Of a stretch of 64,000 nt of DNA, positions 1 through 10,645 are shown one piece after another. This stretch comes from Burkholderiales bacterium 8X (lineage in GTDB: Bacteria > Pseudomonadota > Gammaproteobacteria > Burkholderiales > Burkholderiaceae_C), in contig LR732703.1 in assembly GCA_902506565.1 (NCBI GenBank), positions 1,198,525 to 1,262,524 of the forward strand, read 5' to 3'. The notes beneath the pieces were generated by a model. The model saw only the letters and a list, made by a program, of their open reading frames with translations, made no database searches and was not told the origin of the DNA. Numbering within the stretch: the stretch's first letter is position 1; each line of letters begins with the position of its first letter. A program made the translations under genes and the position numbers.

Positions 1-2
1 AA

Positions 3-677
3 TGCCTGCCGGTACCCAAGGGCTGGACCGACGCCGATGCGGCGACGCTGCCCGAGACCTTCTTCACCGTCTGGAGCAACGTGTTCGACCGGGCGCGCCT
101 CGCAAGTGGCGAAACGCTCCTGATCCAGGGCGGCACCAGCGGCATCGGCGTGACCGCGATACAGCTCGCCAAGGCGTTCGGCGCCCGGGTGATCGCCACG
201 GCCGGCAGCGACTCGAAATGCGATGCGTGCATCGCGCTGGGCGCCGATCACGCGATCAACTACAAGACCTCCGACTTCGTGCGCGAGGTCGAGCGGCTGA
301 CCGGCGGGAAGGGCGTCGATGTCGTGCTTGACATGGTGGCCGGCAGCTACGTGGCGCGCGAGATCGAATGCCTCGCCGAAGACGGGCGGTTGGTGATCAT
401 TGCCGTGCAAGGCGGCACCAAGGCCGAGTTCAACGCCGGCATGGTGCTGCGCAAGCGGCTGACCGTCACCGGTTCGACCCTCCGGCCTCGGCCGATCACC
501 TTCAAGGCGGCGATCGCGAAGTCGCTGCGGGACAAGGTGTGGCCAGTGCTCGAACGGAAGACGGTGAAGCCCGTCGTCCACAGCACGTTCGCAGCCCTGG
601 AGCCCGGCGCCGCAGCCGAGGCGCACACCCTGATGGAAAGCAACCAGCACATCGGCAAGATCGTGCTGACATGGTGA
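3..677 (+). CDS. NAD(P)H:quinone oxidoreductase, zinc-independent MDR family (5' end outside window)
   Basis: This is the C-terminal two thirds of a medium-chain dehydrogenase/reductase of the quinone oxidoreductase (QOR/PIG3) type, which transfers hydride from NAD(P)H to quinones or related enones in the cytosol. The open frame runs in from the window edge: residues before the first ATG at 81 (LPVPKGWTDADAATLPETFF) are typical family sequence, so the ATG at 81 is not the start. The Rossmann loop appears as IQGGTSGIG, followed by the usual GAD.AINY and GG.GVD segments. No zinc-ligand cysteines are visible. The gene ends 10 bases before tpiA. The family assignment is firm; the substrate is unknown. 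Confidence 0.85.
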   Translation, partial: CLPVPKGWTDADAATLPETFFTVWSNVFDRARLASGETLLIQGGTSGIGVTAIQLAKAFGARVIATAGSDSKCDACIALGADHAINYKTSDFVREVERLTGGKGVDVVLDMVAGSYVAREIECLAEDGRLVIIAVQGGTKAEFNAGMVLRKRLTVTGSTLRPRPITFKAAIAKSLRDKVWPVLERKTVKPVVHSTFAALEPGAAAEAHTLMESNQHIGKIVLTW

Positions 678-687
678 GCGAGACCTC

Positions 688-1437
688 ATGACCAAGAAGA
701 ACCTGATCGTCGGCAACTGGAAGATGAATGGCGGCCTGCAAGGCAACCAGGCACTGGTCCAGGCGCTGCTGCAAGCGGTCGGCCAACCCGCCTGCGACGT
801 CGCGGTCTGTGCGCCGGCTCCTTATCTGGCGCAACTCCAGGCACTGCTTGCAGCTTCGCCGATCGCGCTGGGCGCGCAAGACGTATCGGCTCATGCGCAG
901 GGTGCTTTCACCGGCGAGCAGTCCGCGGCCATGCTGAAGGAGTTCGGCGTCCGGTACGCGATCGTCGGCCATTCGGAGCGCCGTCAATATCACCGCGAAA
1001 CCGACGAAACCGTGGCGGCCAAGACGGCGGCCGCCTTGTCGCAAGGCATCACACCGATCGTGTGTGTCGGCGAGACCCTGGCGGAGCGCGAAGCCGGTCA
1101 GACCCACGACGTGGTGAAGCGGCAGTTGGCTGCCGTCATTCATGTCAATGGCCACTGCATCAGCGAGATCGTGGTCGCCTACGAACCCGTGTGGGCCATC
1201 GGTACCGGCAAGACCGCTTCGCCCGAGCAGGCGCAATCGGTCCATGCACTGCTGCGTGCCCAGCTTCATCATGCGGCCAGCGAGCATGCGGCCGGCATCC
1301 GTCTGCTATATGGGGGCAGCATGAACGCGGCCAACGCAGCCGAGCTGCTCGCGCAACCCGACATCGACGGCGGCCTGATCGGCGGCGCCTCTCTGAAGGC
1401 GCCCGACTTCCTGCAAATCATTTCCGCGGCCGCTTGA
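688..1437 (+). CDS. tpiA: Triosephosphate isomerase
   Basis: Interconverts dihydroxyacetone phosphate and glyceraldehyde 3-phosphate in glycolysis and gluconeogenesis as a cytosolic homodimer. The 249-residue length is normal. Visible active-site residues are Lys12 in GNWKMN, His95 in IVGHSERR and Glu166 in AYEPVWAIGTGK; the phosphate-binding LLYGGSMN and GLIGGASL segments are present near the C-terminus. The ATG at 688 gives the expected MTKKNLIVGNWKMN N-terminus. It is followed after 37 bases by secG, an arrangement common upstream of nuo operons in Burkholderiales. Confidence 0.97.
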   Translation: MTKKNLIVGNWKMNGGLQGNQALVQALLQAVGQPACDVAVCAPAPYLAQLQALLAASPIALGAQDVSAHAQGAFTGEQSAAMLKEFGVRYAIVGHSERRQYHRETDETVAAKTAAALSQGITPIVCVGETLAEREAGQTHDVVKRQLAAVIHVNGHCISEIVVAYEPVWAIGTGKTASPEQAQSVHALLRAQLHHAASEHAAGIRLLYGGSMNAANAAELLAQPDIDGGLIGGASLKAPDFLQIISAAA

Positions 1438-1474
1438 AATCGGCTGCTGCGACCTCTCTTTGGAGCTTTGACCT

Positions 1475-1903
1475 ATGAACCTGATCCTCAATCTTCTCGT
1501 CGGCGTGCAGATGCTTTCTGCGCTGTCCATGATCGGGCTGATCCTGATCCAGCACGGCAAGGGCGCGGACATGGGCGCCGCCTTCGGCAGCGGCAGCGCC
1601 GGCAGTCTTTTCGGGGCCAGCGGCAGCGCAAACTTCTTGTCGCGCACGACGGCAGGATTGGCGGCGGTGTTCTTCGTCTGCACCTTGCTGCTCGCGTACT
1701 TTAGCCATGCACGGCCGGCGGGCGGCGGCAGCTTGCTCGAACGCGCCACTTCCGGCGCGGTGGTGCCGGCACCGGCACCCGTGCCGACCGGTCCTGCATC
1801 GCAGATCCCGACGGGCAACACGCCGGTCGCGCCCGTGCCGAACTCAGCAGCGCCGACGCCTGCCACGCCGGCATCCGGTGCAGCGCAGATCCCTGCGAAG
1901 TAA
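1475..1903 (+). CDS. secG: Preprotein translocase subunit SecG
   Basis: Small inner-membrane component of the SecYEG translocon that stimulates protein export. Two membrane segments are visible, at about residues 1-22 and 50-72, separated by a Gly/Ser-rich loop containing the family motif GKGADMGAAFGSGSAGSLFG. After residue 80 there is an Ala/Pro-rich tail of about 60 residues, longer than in E. coli SecG and probably disordered. The position between tpiA and tRNA-Leu just ahead of nuoA supports the call. Confidence 0.93.
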   Translation: MNLILNLLVGVQMLSALSMIGLILIQHGKGADMGAAFGSGSAGSLFGASGSANFLSRTTAGLAAVFFVCTLLLAYFSHARPAGGGSLLERATSGAVVPAPAPVPTGPASQIPTGNTPVAPVPNSAAPTPATPASGAAQIPAK

Positions 1904-2018
1904 TCATGCGGTCGAGTTGCTCGGCCACTGAAATGTCGCGGGTTTCAGGGTAAACTCTAAAGCTGTCCGGAAAGCCAAACCTTGCAGGTTCCTCATGCCA
2001 TCCGGGCAGTCAAATTTT

Positions 2019-2103
2019 GCGGTCGTGGTGAAATTGGTAGACACGCTATCTTGAGGGGGTAGTGGCGAAAGCTGTGCGAGTTCGAGTCTCGCCGACCGCA
2101 CCA
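2019..2103 (+). tRNA. tRNA-Leu (anticodon GAG)
   Basis: An 85-base class II tRNA with the 3' CCA encoded at 2101-2103. The acceptor stem pairs GCGGTCG (2019-2025) with CGACCGC (2093-2099). The anticodon stem CTATC/GGTAG encloses the loop TTGAGGG, giving anticodon GAG, which reads CUC and CUU. A long variable arm (TGGCGAAAGCT) and the T-loop TTCGAGTC are visible. It lies between secG and nuoA on the same strand. Confidence 0.96.
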
Positions 2104-2107
2104 AATC

Positions 2108-2138
2108 TCATCGACAGGAAGTCTTTTCTTGTCGATGA
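2108..2138 (+). promoter_or_regulatory. Long hairpin between tRNA-Leu and nuoA
   Basis: TCATCGACA (2108-2116) pairs perfectly with TGTCGATGA (2130-2138). The stem continues inward through a G-T wobble, a G-C and two A-T pairs to a 5-base loop, giving about 13 pairs. No T-run follows, so it is not a canonical intrinsic terminator. It could define the 3' end of the tRNA precursor, be a processing site, or shape the 5' leader of the nuo mRNA, whose first start codon lies 20 bases downstream. Confidence 0.6.
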
Positions 2139-2157
2139 CAAGTGGTGATAAATCTCG

Positions 2158-2517
2158 ATGAACCTCGATTCCTACCTTCCCGTCCTGTTGTTCATTCTGG
2201 TCGGAGTCGGTGTAGGCGTCGCACCCCAGGTTCTCGGTTATCTGCTCGGGCCCAACCGGCCCGACGCCCAGAAGAATGCGCCGTACGAGTGCGGCTTCGA
2301 AGCTTTCGAAGACGCCCGCATGAAGTTCGACGTGCGCTACTACCTCGTCGCCATTCTTTTCATTCTTTTCGATCTCGAGATCGCCTTCCTCTTCCCGTGG
2401 GCGATCGCATTGAAGGAAATCGGCGCCGTCGGCTTCTGGGCAATGATGATTTTTCTCGCCATCCTGGTCGTGGGCTTCGCCTACGAGTGGAAAAAGGGCG
2501 CCCTCGATTGGGAATGA
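2158..2517 (+). CDS. nuoA: NADH-quinone oxidoreductase subunit A
   Basis: Membrane subunit of respiratory complex I, next to the quinone-binding junction. The 119-residue length is standard. Three hydrophobic helices are visible, with the conserved loop Y-E-C-G-F-E (about residues 41-47) after the first helix and the F-D-L-E-I-A-F segment in the second. It is the first gene of a complete 14-subunit operon and is followed after 15 bases by nuoB. The upstream ribosome site is weak (GTGGTGAT). Confidence 0.96.
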   Translation: MNLDSYLPVLLFILVGVGVGVAPQVLGYLLGPNRPDAQKNAPYECGFEAFEDARMKFDVRYYLVAILFILFDLEIAFLFPWAIALKEIGAVGFWAMMIFLAILVVGFAYEWKKGALDWE

Positions 2518-2532
2518 CAAGGAATTCTGCAA

Positions 2533-3012
2533 ATGGCCATTGAAGGCGTCATGAAGGAAGGCTTCGTCACCACCACCTACGATTCGGTGGTGAACTGGGC
2601 CAAGACCGGTTCGTTGTGGCCGATGACTTTCGGCCTCGCCTGCTGCGCGGTCGAGATGATGCACGCCGGAGCCGCGCGTTACGACATCGACCGCTTCGGC
2701 ATGTTGTTTCGTCCAAGCCCGCGCCAGTCCGATCTGATGATCGTGGCGGGCACGCTCTGCAACAAGATGGCGCCCGCGCTGCGCAAGGTCTACGACCAGA
2801 TGCCCGAGCCGCGCTGGGTGCTTTCGATGGGGTCGTGCGCCAATGGCGGCGGCTACTACCACTACAGCTATTCCGTGGTGCGCGGCTGCGACCGCATCGT
2901 GCCGGTGGACGTCTACGTGCCGGGCTGCCCTCCGACAGCCGAGGCGCTGCTCTACGGAATCATCCAGCTGCAGCAGAAGATCCGTCGCACCAACACGATC
3001 GCCCGGGCCTGA
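2533..3012 (+). CDS. nuoB: NADH-quinone oxidoreductase subunit B
   Basis: Carries the terminal 4Fe-4S cluster N2 that passes electrons to ubiquinone in the peripheral arm of complex I. The four cluster cysteines are visible: the adjacent pair in [10 protein letters not shown], one in [12 protein letters not shown], and one in [11 protein letters not shown]. The 159-residue length is typical. It sits between nuoA and nuoC with 15- and 16-base gaps, consistent with one transcript. Confidence 0.97.
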   Translation: MAIEGVMKEGFVTTTYDSVVNWAKTGSLWPMTFGLACCAVEMMHAGAARYDIDRFGMLFRPSPRQSDLMIVAGTLCNKMAPALRKVYDQMPEPRWVLSMGSCANGGGYYHYSYSVVRGCDRIVPVDVYVPGCPPTAEALLYGIIQLQQKIRRTNTIARA

Positions 3013-3028
3013 GGACAAGCGAGACACG

Positions 3029-3637
3029 ATGACCGAATTTGCAATCTCGCCCGAGGCAGTGCGCGACCAGATCACCGAGACGCTCGGCGCCAAGGCCAAG
3101 AGCGTCAAGCTCGCACTCGGCGAAGTGACCGTCGTGGTCGGCGCCGGCGAGTACCTCGAGGCCGCACGCATGCTGCGCGATGCGCCCGGCTGCCGGTTCG
3201 AGCAGCTGATCGACCTTTGCGGCATGGACTATTCCGACTACCGCGAAGGCGAGTGGGAAGGCGAGCGCTTCTGCGTGGTCACGCACCTGCTGTCAATCAG
3301 TCTCAACCAACGCGTTCGCCTCAAGGTGTTCGTTCCGAACGAAGACCTGCCGGTCATCGATTCCCTGACTTCGATCTGGAACGCCGCCGGCTGGTTCGAG
3401 CGCGAGGCTTTCGACCTGTACGGCATCGTCTTCGAGGGTCACGACGACCTGCGCCGCCTGCTCACCGACTACGGTTTCATCGGCCACCCCTTCCGCAAGG
3501 ACTTCCCGGTGAGCGGCCATGTCGAGATGCGCTACGACGCGGAGCAGGGCCGGGTCATCTATCAGCCGGTGTCGATCGAACCCCGCGAAATCACGCCGCG
3601 CGTGATCCGCGAAGACAACTACGGCGGTTTGCACTGA
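3029..3637 (+). CDS. nuoC: NADH-quinone oxidoreductase subunit C
   Basis: Hydrophilic subunit of the peripheral arm of complex I, equivalent to the mitochondrial 30-kDa subunit. The family signature ER-E-x-x-D-x-x-G-I-x-F is visible as [17 protein letters not shown], followed by HPFRKDFP. The open frame extends far upstream through nuoB, but the ATG at 3029 gives the expected [11 protein letters not shown] start and a 202-residue protein. NuoC is separate here, not fused to NuoD as in E. coli. nuoD starts 1 base after its stop codon. Confidence 0.96.
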   Translation: MTEFAISPEAVRDQITETLGAKAKSVKLALGEVTVVVGAGEYLEAARMLRDAPGCRFEQLIDLCGMDYSDYREGEWEGERFCVVTHLLSISLNQRVRLKVFVPNEDLPVIDSLTSIWNAAGWFEREAFDLYGIVFEGHDDLRRLLTDYGFIGHPFRKDFPVSGHVEMRYDAEQGRVIYQPVSIEPREITPRVIREDNYGGLH

Positions 3638-3638
3638 C

Positions 3639-4892
3639 ATGGCCGAGATCAAGAACTACACCCTCAACTTCGGTCCGCAGCATCCGGCGGCGCACGGCGT
3701 GCTGCGCCTGGTGCTCGAGCTCGACGGCGAGGTGATCCAGCGGGCCGATCCGCATATCGGCCTGTTGCACCGCGCCACCGAGAAGCTGGCCGAGAGCCGC
3801 ACGTACATCCAGTCGCTTCCGTACATGGACCGGCTGGACTATGTATCGATGATGTGCAACGAGCACGCGTACTGCCTGGCCATCGAGAAGATGCTCGGCC
3901 TCGAAGTGCCGATTCGCGCGCAGTACATCCGCGTCATGTTTGCCGAGATTACGCGCCTCTTGAACCACCTTCTGTGGCTCGGCGCGCACGGGCTCGATTG
4001 CGGCGCGATGAACATGCTCATCTACTGCTTTCGGGAGCGTGAAGACCTGTTCGACATGTACGAGGCGGTCTCGGGCGCGCGCATGCATGCCGCGTACTTC
4101 CGGCCGGGCGGCGTCTATCGCGACCTGCCGGATGCGATGCCGCAGTACAAGCTGAGCAAGATCAAGAACGCGAAGGCGATCGAGCGGCTCAACGACAACC
4201 GGCGCGGTTCGCTGCTCGACTTCATCGACGACTTCTGCCGGCGCTTTCCGAAGATGGTCGACGAGTACGAGACGCTGCTCACCGACAACCGCATCTGGAA
4301 GCAGCGCACGGTGGGCATCGGCGTCGTGACACCCGAGCGTGCGCTCAATCTCGGCTTCACCGGCCCGATGCTGCGTGGCTCGGGCGTCGAATGGGATCTG
4401 CGCAAGAAGCAGCCCTACGACGTGTACGACCAGATGAAATTCGACGTGCCGGTCGGCAAGACCGGCGACTGCTACGACCGCTACCTGGTCCGCGTCGAGG
4501 AGATGCGCCAGGCCAACCGGATCATCCAGCAGTGCGTGGCATGGCTGCGCGCCAACCCCGGCCCGGTCATCACCGACAACCACAAGGTGGCGGCGCCGGC
4601 GCGCGAATCCATGAAGGCCAACATGGAAGAGCTGATCCACCACTTCAAGCTCTTCACTGAAGGCTTCCACGTGCCCGAAGGCGAGGCCTATGCCGCCGTC
4701 GAGCATCCCAAGGGCGAGTTCGGCATCTACCTCGTCAGCGACGGCGCCAACAAGCCCTATCGCCTCAAGATCCGCGCACCCGGGTTTCCGCACCTGGCGG
4801 CACTCGACGAGATGTCGCGCGGGCACATGATTGCCGACGCGGTCGCGGTCATCGGAACCATGGACATCGTGTTCGGCGAAATCGACAGGTAA
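3639..4892 (+). CDS. nuoD: NADH-quinone oxidoreductase subunit D
   Basis: 49-kDa-type subunit that forms the quinone-reducing pocket of complex I with NuoB. The family N-terminus [16 protein letters not shown] is visible at about residues 9-24, as is the conserved [16 protein letters not shown] segment, and the C-terminus ends in the usual [12 protein letters not shown]. The 417-residue length is standard. It is distantly related to [NiFe]-hydrogenase large subunits but lacks metal-binding cysteines. Confidence 0.97.
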   Translation: MAEIKNYTLNFGPQHPAAHGVLRLVLELDGEVIQRADPHIGLLHRATEKLAESRTYIQSLPYMDRLDYVSMMCNEHAYCLAIEKMLGLEVPIRAQYIRVMFAEITRLLNHLLWLGAHGLDCGAMNMLIYCFREREDLFDMYEAVSGARMHAAYFRPGGVYRDLPDAMPQYKLSKIKNAKAIERLNDNRRGSLLDFIDDFCRRFPKMVDEYETLLTDNRIWKQRTVGIGVVTPERALNLGFTGPMLRGSGVEWDLRKKQPYDVYDQMKFDVPVGKTGDCYDRYLVRVEEMRQANRIIQQCVAWLRANPGPVITDNHKVAAPARESMKANMEELIHHFKLFTEGFHVPEGEAYAAVEHPKGEFGIYLVSDGANKPYRLKIRAPGFPHLAALDEMSRGHMIADAVAVIGTMDIVFGEIDR

Positions 4893-4904
4893 GCGAACAA
4901 AGCA

Positions 4905-5441
4905 ATGATTTCATCCAGCAGGACAGAATCGAGCCAGCCGGCATTGGCGCCCGAGGTGCTCGATCGCTTCGCGGCCGAGGTGGCCAAGTTCCCAGAGGCG
5001 GGCAAGCAGTCGGCCGTCATGGCGCTGCTCGCCATCGTCCAGCAGGTCGAGGGCCATGTCAGCCTGCAGCGCGAGCGCGACATCGCGGCTTACCTCGGCA
5101 TGGCGCCGATCGCGGTGCACGAGGTGACCACCTTCTACAACATGTACAACCAGCGGCCGGTGGGCAAGTTCAAGCTCAACGTCTGCACCAACCTGCCGTG
5201 CCAGTTGCGCGACGGCGCGGTGGCGCTGGCGCACCTCGAAAAGAAGCTGGGTGTGCGCATGGGCGAGACCACGGCCGACGGCCTGTTCACGCTGCAGCAG
5301 AGCGAATGCCTGGGCGCGTGCGCGGATTCGCCGGTGATGCTGGTGAACGATCGCACCATGTGCAGCTTCATGAGCAACGAGAAGCTCGACCAGCTGATCG
5401 ATGGCCTCCGCGCTACAACCAGCGAGGGCCCCAAGGCATGA
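4905..5441 (+). CDS. nuoE: NADH-quinone oxidoreductase subunit E
   Basis: 24-kDa-type thioredoxin-fold subunit carrying the 2Fe-2S cluster N1a of the NADH dehydrogenase module. The four ligands are visible as CTNLPC and [10 protein letters not shown]. The three-helix N-terminal part includes [21 protein letters not shown], matching the family. Its stop overlaps the nuoF start in an ATGA arrangement, which suggests translational coupling. Confidence 0.95.
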   Translation: MISSSRTESSQPALAPEVLDRFAAEVAKFPEAGKQSAVMALLAIVQQVEGHVSLQRERDIAAYLGMAPIAVHEVTTFYNMYNQRPVGKFKLNVCTNLPCQLRDGAVALAHLEKKLGVRMGETTADGLFTLQQSECLGACADSPVMLVNDRTMCSFMSNEKLDQLIDGLRATTSEGPKA

Positions 5442-6811
5442 CGCCCGATCAAGTGCTCGACCAATTCCGCGCGACCGGGGTGCAGACCTGCTTCCACGGC
5501 CGCCACATCGAACCGCAGATCTATGCCGGCCTCGACGGCACCAACTGGCGCCTGGCCGACTACGAGGCACGTGGCGGCTACAAGGCATTGCGCAAGATCC
5601 TGGACGAGGGCCTGACGCCGGAGCAGGTGGTGGCCGAGGTCAAGTCGTCCGGCCTTCGCGGCCGCGGCGGTGCGGGTTTTCCGACCGGTCTGAAGTGGAG
5701 CTTCATGCCGCGCCAGTTCCCGGGCCAGAAGTACCTGGTCTGCAACTCGGACGAAGGCGAGCCCGGCACCTGCAAGGACCGGGACATCCTGCACTACAAC
5801 CCGCACATCGTGATCGAGGGCATGGCGATCGCCGCCTTCGCGATGGGCATCAGCGTGGGCTACAACTACATCCACGGCGAGATCTTCGCCACCTACGACC
5901 GCTTCGAGGAAGCGCTTGAGGAAGCCCGGGCAGCCGGCTACCTGGGCGATGCCATCATGGGCAGCGGCTTCAACTTCCAGCTGCATGCGGCCCATGGTTT
6001 CGGCGCCTACATCTGCGGCGAAGAAACCGCCTTGCTCGAATCGCTCGAAGGCAAGAAGGGCCAGCCGCGCTTCAAGCCGCCGTTTCCGGCGAGCTTCGGC
6101 CTGTACGGCAAGCCCACCACCATCAACAACACCGAGACCTTCGCGGCCGTGCCGTGGATCATCGTGAACGGTGGCCCGGCGTATCTCGAATGCGGCAAGC
6201 CGAACAACGGCGGCACCAAGATCTTCTCGGTGAGCGGCGATGTCGAGCTGCCGGGCAACTACGAAGTGCCGATGGGAACCCCGTTCTCGAAGCTGCTCGA
6301 ACTCGCGGGCGGCGTGCGCAAGGGCCGCACGCTCAAGGCGGTGATTCCGGGCGGCTCGTCCGCGCCGGTGCTGCCGGCCGACGTGATGATGAACTGCACC
6401 ATGGACTACGACTCCATCGCCAAGGCGGGCTCGATGCTCGGCTCGGGCGCGGTCATCGTGATGGACGACAGCCGCTCGATGGTCGAGTCGCTCAAGCGGC
6501 TCTCGTACTTCTACATGCACGAGTCCTGCGGCCAATGCACGCCTTGCCGCGAAGGCACCGGCTGGCTCTGGCGGGTTGTCGACCGCATCCACAACGGCCA
6601 CGGCAAGGCCACCGACATGGACCTCCTCAATTCGGTCGCCGACAACATCCAGGGCCGCACCATCTGCGCGCTGGGCGATGCAGCGGCGATGCCGGTGCGG
6701 GCCATGATCAAGCATTTCAGGCACGAGTTCGAGACGCTGATCCAGCGCAGCGACGTGCCCTCCACACCTGCGCCGGCGTTCCGGTCCAGCACCGCATCGC
6801 GCAGCGCCTAG
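5438..6811 (+). CDS. nuoF: NADH-quinone oxidoreductase subunit F
   Basis: 51-kDa-type subunit that binds NADH and FMN and carries 4Fe-4S cluster N3. The glycine-rich NADH loop is [16 protein letters not shown], the FMN-binding region [14 protein letters not shown], and the cluster ligands [12 protein letters not shown] plus a fourth cysteine in [11 protein letters not shown]. The frame is open far upstream, but the ATG at 5438, coupled to the nuoE stop, gives the expected 457-residue protein. A Ser/Ala/Pro tail follows the conserved core. Confidence 0.96.
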   Translation: MTPDQVLDQFRATGVQTCFHGRHIEPQIYAGLDGTNWRLADYEARGGYKALRKILDEGLTPEQVVAEVKSSGLRGRGGAGFPTGLKWSFMPRQFPGQKYLVCNSDEGEPGTCKDRDILHYNPHIVIEGMAIAAFAMGISVGYNYIHGEIFATYDRFEEALEEARAAGYLGDAIMGSGFNFQLHAAHGFGAYICGEETALLESLEGKKGQPRFKPPFPASFGLYGKPTTINNTETFAAVPWIIVNGGPAYLECGKPNNGGTKIFSVSGDVELPGNYEVPMGTPFSKLLELAGGVRKGRTLKAVIPGGSSAPVLPADVMMNCTMDYDSIAKAGSMLGSGAVIVMDDSRSMVESLKRLSYFYMHESCGQCTPCREGTGWLWRVVDRIHNGHGKATDMDLLNSVADNIQGRTICALGDAAAMPVRAMIKHFRHEFETLIQRSDVPSTPAPAFRSSTASRSA

Positions 6812-6815
6812 ACAC

Positions 6816-8969
6816 ATGATCGAAATCGAACTCGACGGCAAGAAGGTCGAAGTGGCCGAGGGCAGCATGGTGATGCATGCAGCCGACAAGGCGGGCACCT
6901 ACATCCCTCACTTCTGCTATCACAAGAAGCTCAGCATCGCGGCCAACTGCCGGATGTGCCTGGTGGAAGTCGAAAAGGCGCCCAAGCCGCTGCCGGCCTG
7001 CGCCACGCCGGTGACGCAGGGCATGATCGTCCGCACCAAGAGCGACAAGGCCGTGAAGGCCCAGCAGGCGGTGATGGAGTTCCTGCTGATCAACCATCCG
7101 CTCGACTGCCCGATTTGCGACCAGGGCGGCGAATGCCAGCTGCAGGACCTGGCCGTGGGCTACGGCGGTTCTTCTTCGCGCTACGAAGAAGAAAAGCGCG
7201 TCATCTTCCACAAGGACGTCGGTCCGCTCATCAGCATGGAAGAGATGAGCCGCTGCATCCACTGCACGCGTTGCGTCCGGTTCGGCCAGGAAGTGGCCGG
7301 CGTGATGGAGCTCGGCATGTCGCATCGCGGCGAGCATGCCGAGATCGAAACCTTCGTCGGCGAGTCGGTCGATTCCGAACTGTCCGGCAACATGATCGAC
7401 CTGTGCCCGGTCGGTGCATTGACCAGCAAGCCGTTCCGTTTCAGCGCCCGCACCTGGGAGCTGTCGCGCCGCAAGTCGATCAGCCCGCACGATTCGACCG
7501 GCGCCAACCTGATCGTCCAGGTCAAGAGCAATCGCGTGATGCGCGTGCTGCCCTTCGAGAACGAGGAAGTCAACGAATGCTGGATCGCCGACCGCGACCG
7601 GTTCTCGTACGAGGCCCTGAACGGTCCCGAGCGCCTGACCCAGCCGATGCTGAAGCAGGGCGGCCAGTGGCAACAGGTCGACTGGCAGACCGCCCTCGAA
7701 TACGTCGCCAACGGCCTGAAGCAGATCAAGACCGACCACGGCGCCGAAAGCATCGGTGCGCTGGTCAGCCCGCACAGCACGCTCGAAGAGCTGCACCTGG
7801 CCAAGCTGCTGGTGCAGGGCCTGGGCAGCAACAACATCGACCACCGTCTGCGTCACCTCGAATTCGCACCGGCCGACGGCGTCAGGTGGCTCGGCACGTC
7901 GATCGCGTCGCTGTCGCGGCTGCAGCGGGTGCTGGTGGTGGGCTCCAACCTCCGCAAGGACCATCCGCTGTTCGCGCTGCGCATTCGCCAGTCGCTGCGC
8001 AAGGGCGGCGTCCTTCATGCCGTGACCTCGCCCGAATTGCTCGCGGACGTCGCTGAAGGCTGGGCCATGCCCGTCGCCGGCTCGATCATTGCGCCGGCCA
8101 CCGACTGGCTGGATGCCTTGTCCGACATCGCCGCGGCCATCGGCGCGAGCACGGGTGCAGCGTCGCCCCTGAAGCGCGATCAGGACCCGAGCGACGGCGC
8201 CAAGGCGATTGCCGCGTCGCTCCTCGGCGGCGAACGCAAGGCCATCCTGCTCGGCAACTCGGCCGCGCACCACGGCAACGCCAGCGCCTTGCTCGCCATC
8301 GCCAACTGGATCGGCGAGCAGACCGGCGCCAGCGTCGGCTACCTCACCGAAGCCGCGAACACCGTCGGCGCACAGTTCGTCGGCGCCGTGCCGAAGGACG
8401 GCGGGCTTGATGCCGGGCAGATGCTCTCCGGCAAGCTCAAGGCCGCCTTGCTGCTCAACACCGAACCGGTGTTCGACTCGGCTGTCGGGCCTGCCGCGGC
8501 CGAAGCCTTGTCGCAGGCGCAGATGGTCGTCACGCTCAGCCCGTTCAAGTCGAATTTGGAGTTCAGCGACGTGCTGCTGCCGATCGCTCCCTTCAGCGAG
8601 ACTCCTGGCAGCTTCGTCAATGCCGAAGGCCGCGTGCAAAGCTTCCATGCGGTCGCCAAGCCGCAGGGCGAGGCCAGGCCAGGCTGGAAGGTGCTGCGCG
8701 TGCTCGCCAACCTGCTGGGCCTCGGCGGCTTCTCGTTCGAAACGGCGGCCGACGTGCTGGCCGATACCGGCGCCGGCAAATCTTTGCCGCTCGAGCGACT
8801 GGCCAACACCTCTTCGGCGCGAATCGACAACGTCCAGCCCGCCGCCGCGAGCCCCGCGGTGGTCGGCATCTACCAGCTCGATCCGATCGTCCGCCGTGCG
8901 CCTTCATTGCAGCTCACGGCCGATGGCCGCGCCGCTCGCGAAGCCGCACGCCAGGAGGTGCTCGCATGA
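6816..8969 (+). CDS. nuoG: NADH-quinone oxidoreductase subunit G
   Basis: Large iron-sulfur subunit of the electron-input module. N-terminal 2Fe-2S ligands are visible in [17 protein letters not shown] and ACATPV. These are followed by the H-C-C-C set [14 protein letters not shown], the 4Fe-4S motif CIHCTRC and LCPVGAL. A molybdopterin-oxidoreductase-like domain without an obvious cofactor role follows from about residue 220. The protein is 717 residues long. It overlaps nuoH by ATGA at 8966. Confidence 0.95.
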   Translation: MIEIELDGKKVEVAEGSMVMHAADKAGTYIPHFCYHKKLSIAANCRMCLVEVEKAPKPLPACATPVTQGMIVRTKSDKAVKAQQAVMEFLLINHPLDCPICDQGGECQLQDLAVGYGGSSSRYEEEKRVIFHKDVGPLISMEEMSRCIHCTRCVRFGQEVAGVMELGMSHRGEHAEIETFVGESVDSELSGNMIDLCPVGALTSKPFRFSARTWELSRRKSISPHDSTGANLIVQVKSNRVMRVLPFENEEVNECWIADRDRFSYEALNGPERLTQPMLKQGGQWQQVDWQTALEYVANGLKQIKTDHGAESIGALVSPHSTLEELHLAKLLVQGLGSNNIDHRLRHLEFAPADGVRWLGTSIASLSRLQRVLVVGSNLRKDHPLFALRIRQSLRKGGVLHAVTSPELLADVAEGWAMPVAGSIIAPATDWLDALSDIAAAIGASTGAASPLKRDQDPSDGAKAIAASLLGGERKAILLGNSAAHHGNASALLAIANWIGEQTGASVGYLTEAANTVGAQFVGAVPKDGGLDAGQMLSGKLKAALLLNTEPVFDSAVGPAAAEALSQAQMVVTLSPFKSNLEFSDVLLPIAPFSETPGSFVNAEGRVQSFHAVAKPQGEARPGWKVLRVLANLLGLGGFSFETAADVLADTGAGKSLPLERLANTSSARIDNVQPAAASPAVVGIYQLDPIVRRAPSLQLTADGRAAREAARQEVLA

Positions 8970-10042
8970 TCGACACGGTTCACGGCTTCGGAATGGGCCT
9001 GGTGGCCGCGCCCTGGTGGACCGCGGTCGCCTGGCCGGTGATCTGGACGCTGATCAAGATCATCGTGGTGGTCGCGCCCTTGATGGGCGCGGTGGCCTAC
9101 CTCACGCTCTGGGAGCGCAAGGCGATCGGCTTCACGCAGATTCGCGTCGGCCCCAACCGTACCGGCCCGCTCGGCCTGCTGCAACCGATTGCCGACGCGC
9201 TCAAGCTCCTGACCAAGGAAATCATCCTGCCGACGGTCGCCAACAAGAGCTTGTTCCTGCTCGGCCCGATCATGACGATCATGCCGGCGCTCGCGGCCTG
9301 GGCGGTGATTCCGTTCGGCCCCGAGGTCGCGCTCGCCAACATCAATGCCGGCCTGCTGTTCGTGATGGCGATCACCTCGCTCGAGGTCTACGGCGTGATC
9401 ATCGCCGGCTGGGCCTCGAACTCGAAGTACGCCTTCCTGGGCGCGCTGCGCGCATCGGCGCAGATGGTGAGCTACGAGATTGCGATGGGCTTCTGCTTCG
9501 TCGTGGTGCTGATGGTGTCGGCCAGCCTCAACATGACCGACATCGTGATGGGGCAGGGCAAAGGCCAGTTCGCCGCGATGGGGCTCAACTTCCTGTCCTG
9601 GAACTGGCTGCCGCTGCTGCCGATCTTCTTCGTCTACTTCATCTCGGGGCTGGCGGAGACCAACCGCCATCCGTTCGACGTGGTCGAGGGCGAATCGGAA
9701 ATCGTCGCGGGCCACATGATCGAGTACTCGGGCATGAGCTTCGCCATGTTCTTTCTGGCCGAGTACGCCAACATGTGGCTGGTCTCGATCCTGACCGTCA
9801 TCCTGTTCCTCGGCGGATGGCTGCCACCCTTCGAATTCCTGTCGTTCATCCCGGGCTGGATCTGGCTGGGCATCAAGACCTTCTGCGTGGTCACGATGTT
9901 CCTCTGGGTTCGCTCGACCTTCCCGCGTTTCCGCTACGACCAGATCATGCGGCTCGGCTGGAAGATCTTCATTCCGGTCACGCTCGTGTGGCTGGTCGTG
10001 GTCGGCGCCTGGATGCAGACCCCGTTCAATATCTGGAAGTAA
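8966..10042 (+). CDS. nuoH: NADH-quinone oxidoreductase subunit H
   Basis: Membrane subunit that forms the quinone tunnel and couples the peripheral arm to the proton-pumping arm. Visible signatures are the [16 protein letters not shown] loop after the first helix and the acidic [18 protein letters not shown] loop. The 358-residue length and about eight hydrophobic segments match the family. The start codon overlaps the nuoG stop, implying translational coupling. Confidence 0.96.
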   Translation: MIDTVHGFGMGLVAAPWWTAVAWPVIWTLIKIIVVVAPLMGAVAYLTLWERKAIGFTQIRVGPNRTGPLGLLQPIADALKLLTKEIILPTVANKSLFLLGPIMTIMPALAAWAVIPFGPEVALANINAGLLFVMAITSLEVYGVIIAGWASNSKYAFLGALRASAQMVSYEIAMGFCFVVVLMVSASLNMTDIVMGQGKGQFAAMGLNFLSWNWLPLLPIFFVYFISGLAETNRHPFDVVEGESEIVAGHMIEYSGMSFAMFFLAEYANMWLVSILTVILFLGGWLPPFEFLSFIPGWIWLGIKTFCVVTMFLWVRSTFPRFRYDQIMRLGWKIFIPVTLVWLVVVGAWMQTPFNIWK

Positions 10043-10054
10043 CTGGAAACCGCC

Positions 10055-10597
10055 ATGCCTGCGCACAATGCCAGTGCGGTTGCGCGTTCTTCGACGCTGG
10101 CCTCCGCACCGTTCTCACTCAAGGACTTCCTGTCCAGCTTCATGCTGTTCGAGTTGTTCAAGGGCCTTGCCGTCACCGGCAAGTACGCCTTCAGCCGCAA
10201 GATCACCGTGCAGTTCCCCGAAGAAAAGACGCCGCTTTCGCCGCGCTTTCGCGGCCTGCACGCGCTGCGCCGCTACGAAAACGGCGAGGAGCGCTGCATC
10301 GCCTGCAAGCTCTGCGAAGCCGTCTGCCCGGCGCTCGCCATCACGATCGAATCCGACGTCCGCGACGACGGCTCGCGCCGCACCACGCGCTATGACATCG
10401 ACCTGACCAAGTGCATCTTCTGCGGCTTCTGCGAAGAAAGCTGCCCGGTCGATTCGATCGTCGAGACGCAGATCCTCGAATACCACGGCGAGAAGCGCGG
10501 CGATCTCTACTTCACCAAGGACATGCTCCTCGCGGTCGGCGATCGCTACGAGAAGGAAATCGCAGCCAACAAGGCGGCCGACGCCAAATACCGCTGA
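10055..10597 (+). CDS. nuoI: NADH-quinone oxidoreductase subunit I
   Basis: Ferredoxin-like subunit carrying the two 4Fe-4S clusters (N6a, N6b) that lead to N2. Both motifs are visible: [12 protein letters not shown] at about residues 87-98 and [12 protein letters not shown] at about 126-137. A short extension of about 20 residues rich in Ala and Ser precedes the amphipathic N-terminal helix. The 180-residue length is slightly long for the family because of this extension; an internal start cannot be excluded. Confidence 0.95.
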   Translation: MPAHNASAVARSSTLASAPFSLKDFLSSFMLFELFKGLAVTGKYAFSRKITVQFPEEKTPLSPRFRGLHALRRYENGEERCIACKLCEAVCPALAITIESDVRDDGSRRTTRYDIDLTKCIFCGFCEESCPVDSIVETQILEYHGEKRGDLYFTKDMLLAVGDRYEKEIAANKAADAKYR

Positions 10598-10645
10598 GGC
10601 CTCCGGGCGAACTCGGCAGAACATTCGAATCAACGAACGCGATCC

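Noticed and set aside
6717-8648. A 643-codon minus-strand frame opposite nuoG, and similar long frames opposite nuoF, nuoM and nuoN
   Set aside because: Low-complexity Arg/His/Asp-rich products, no ribosome site, complete overlap with conserved complex I genes.
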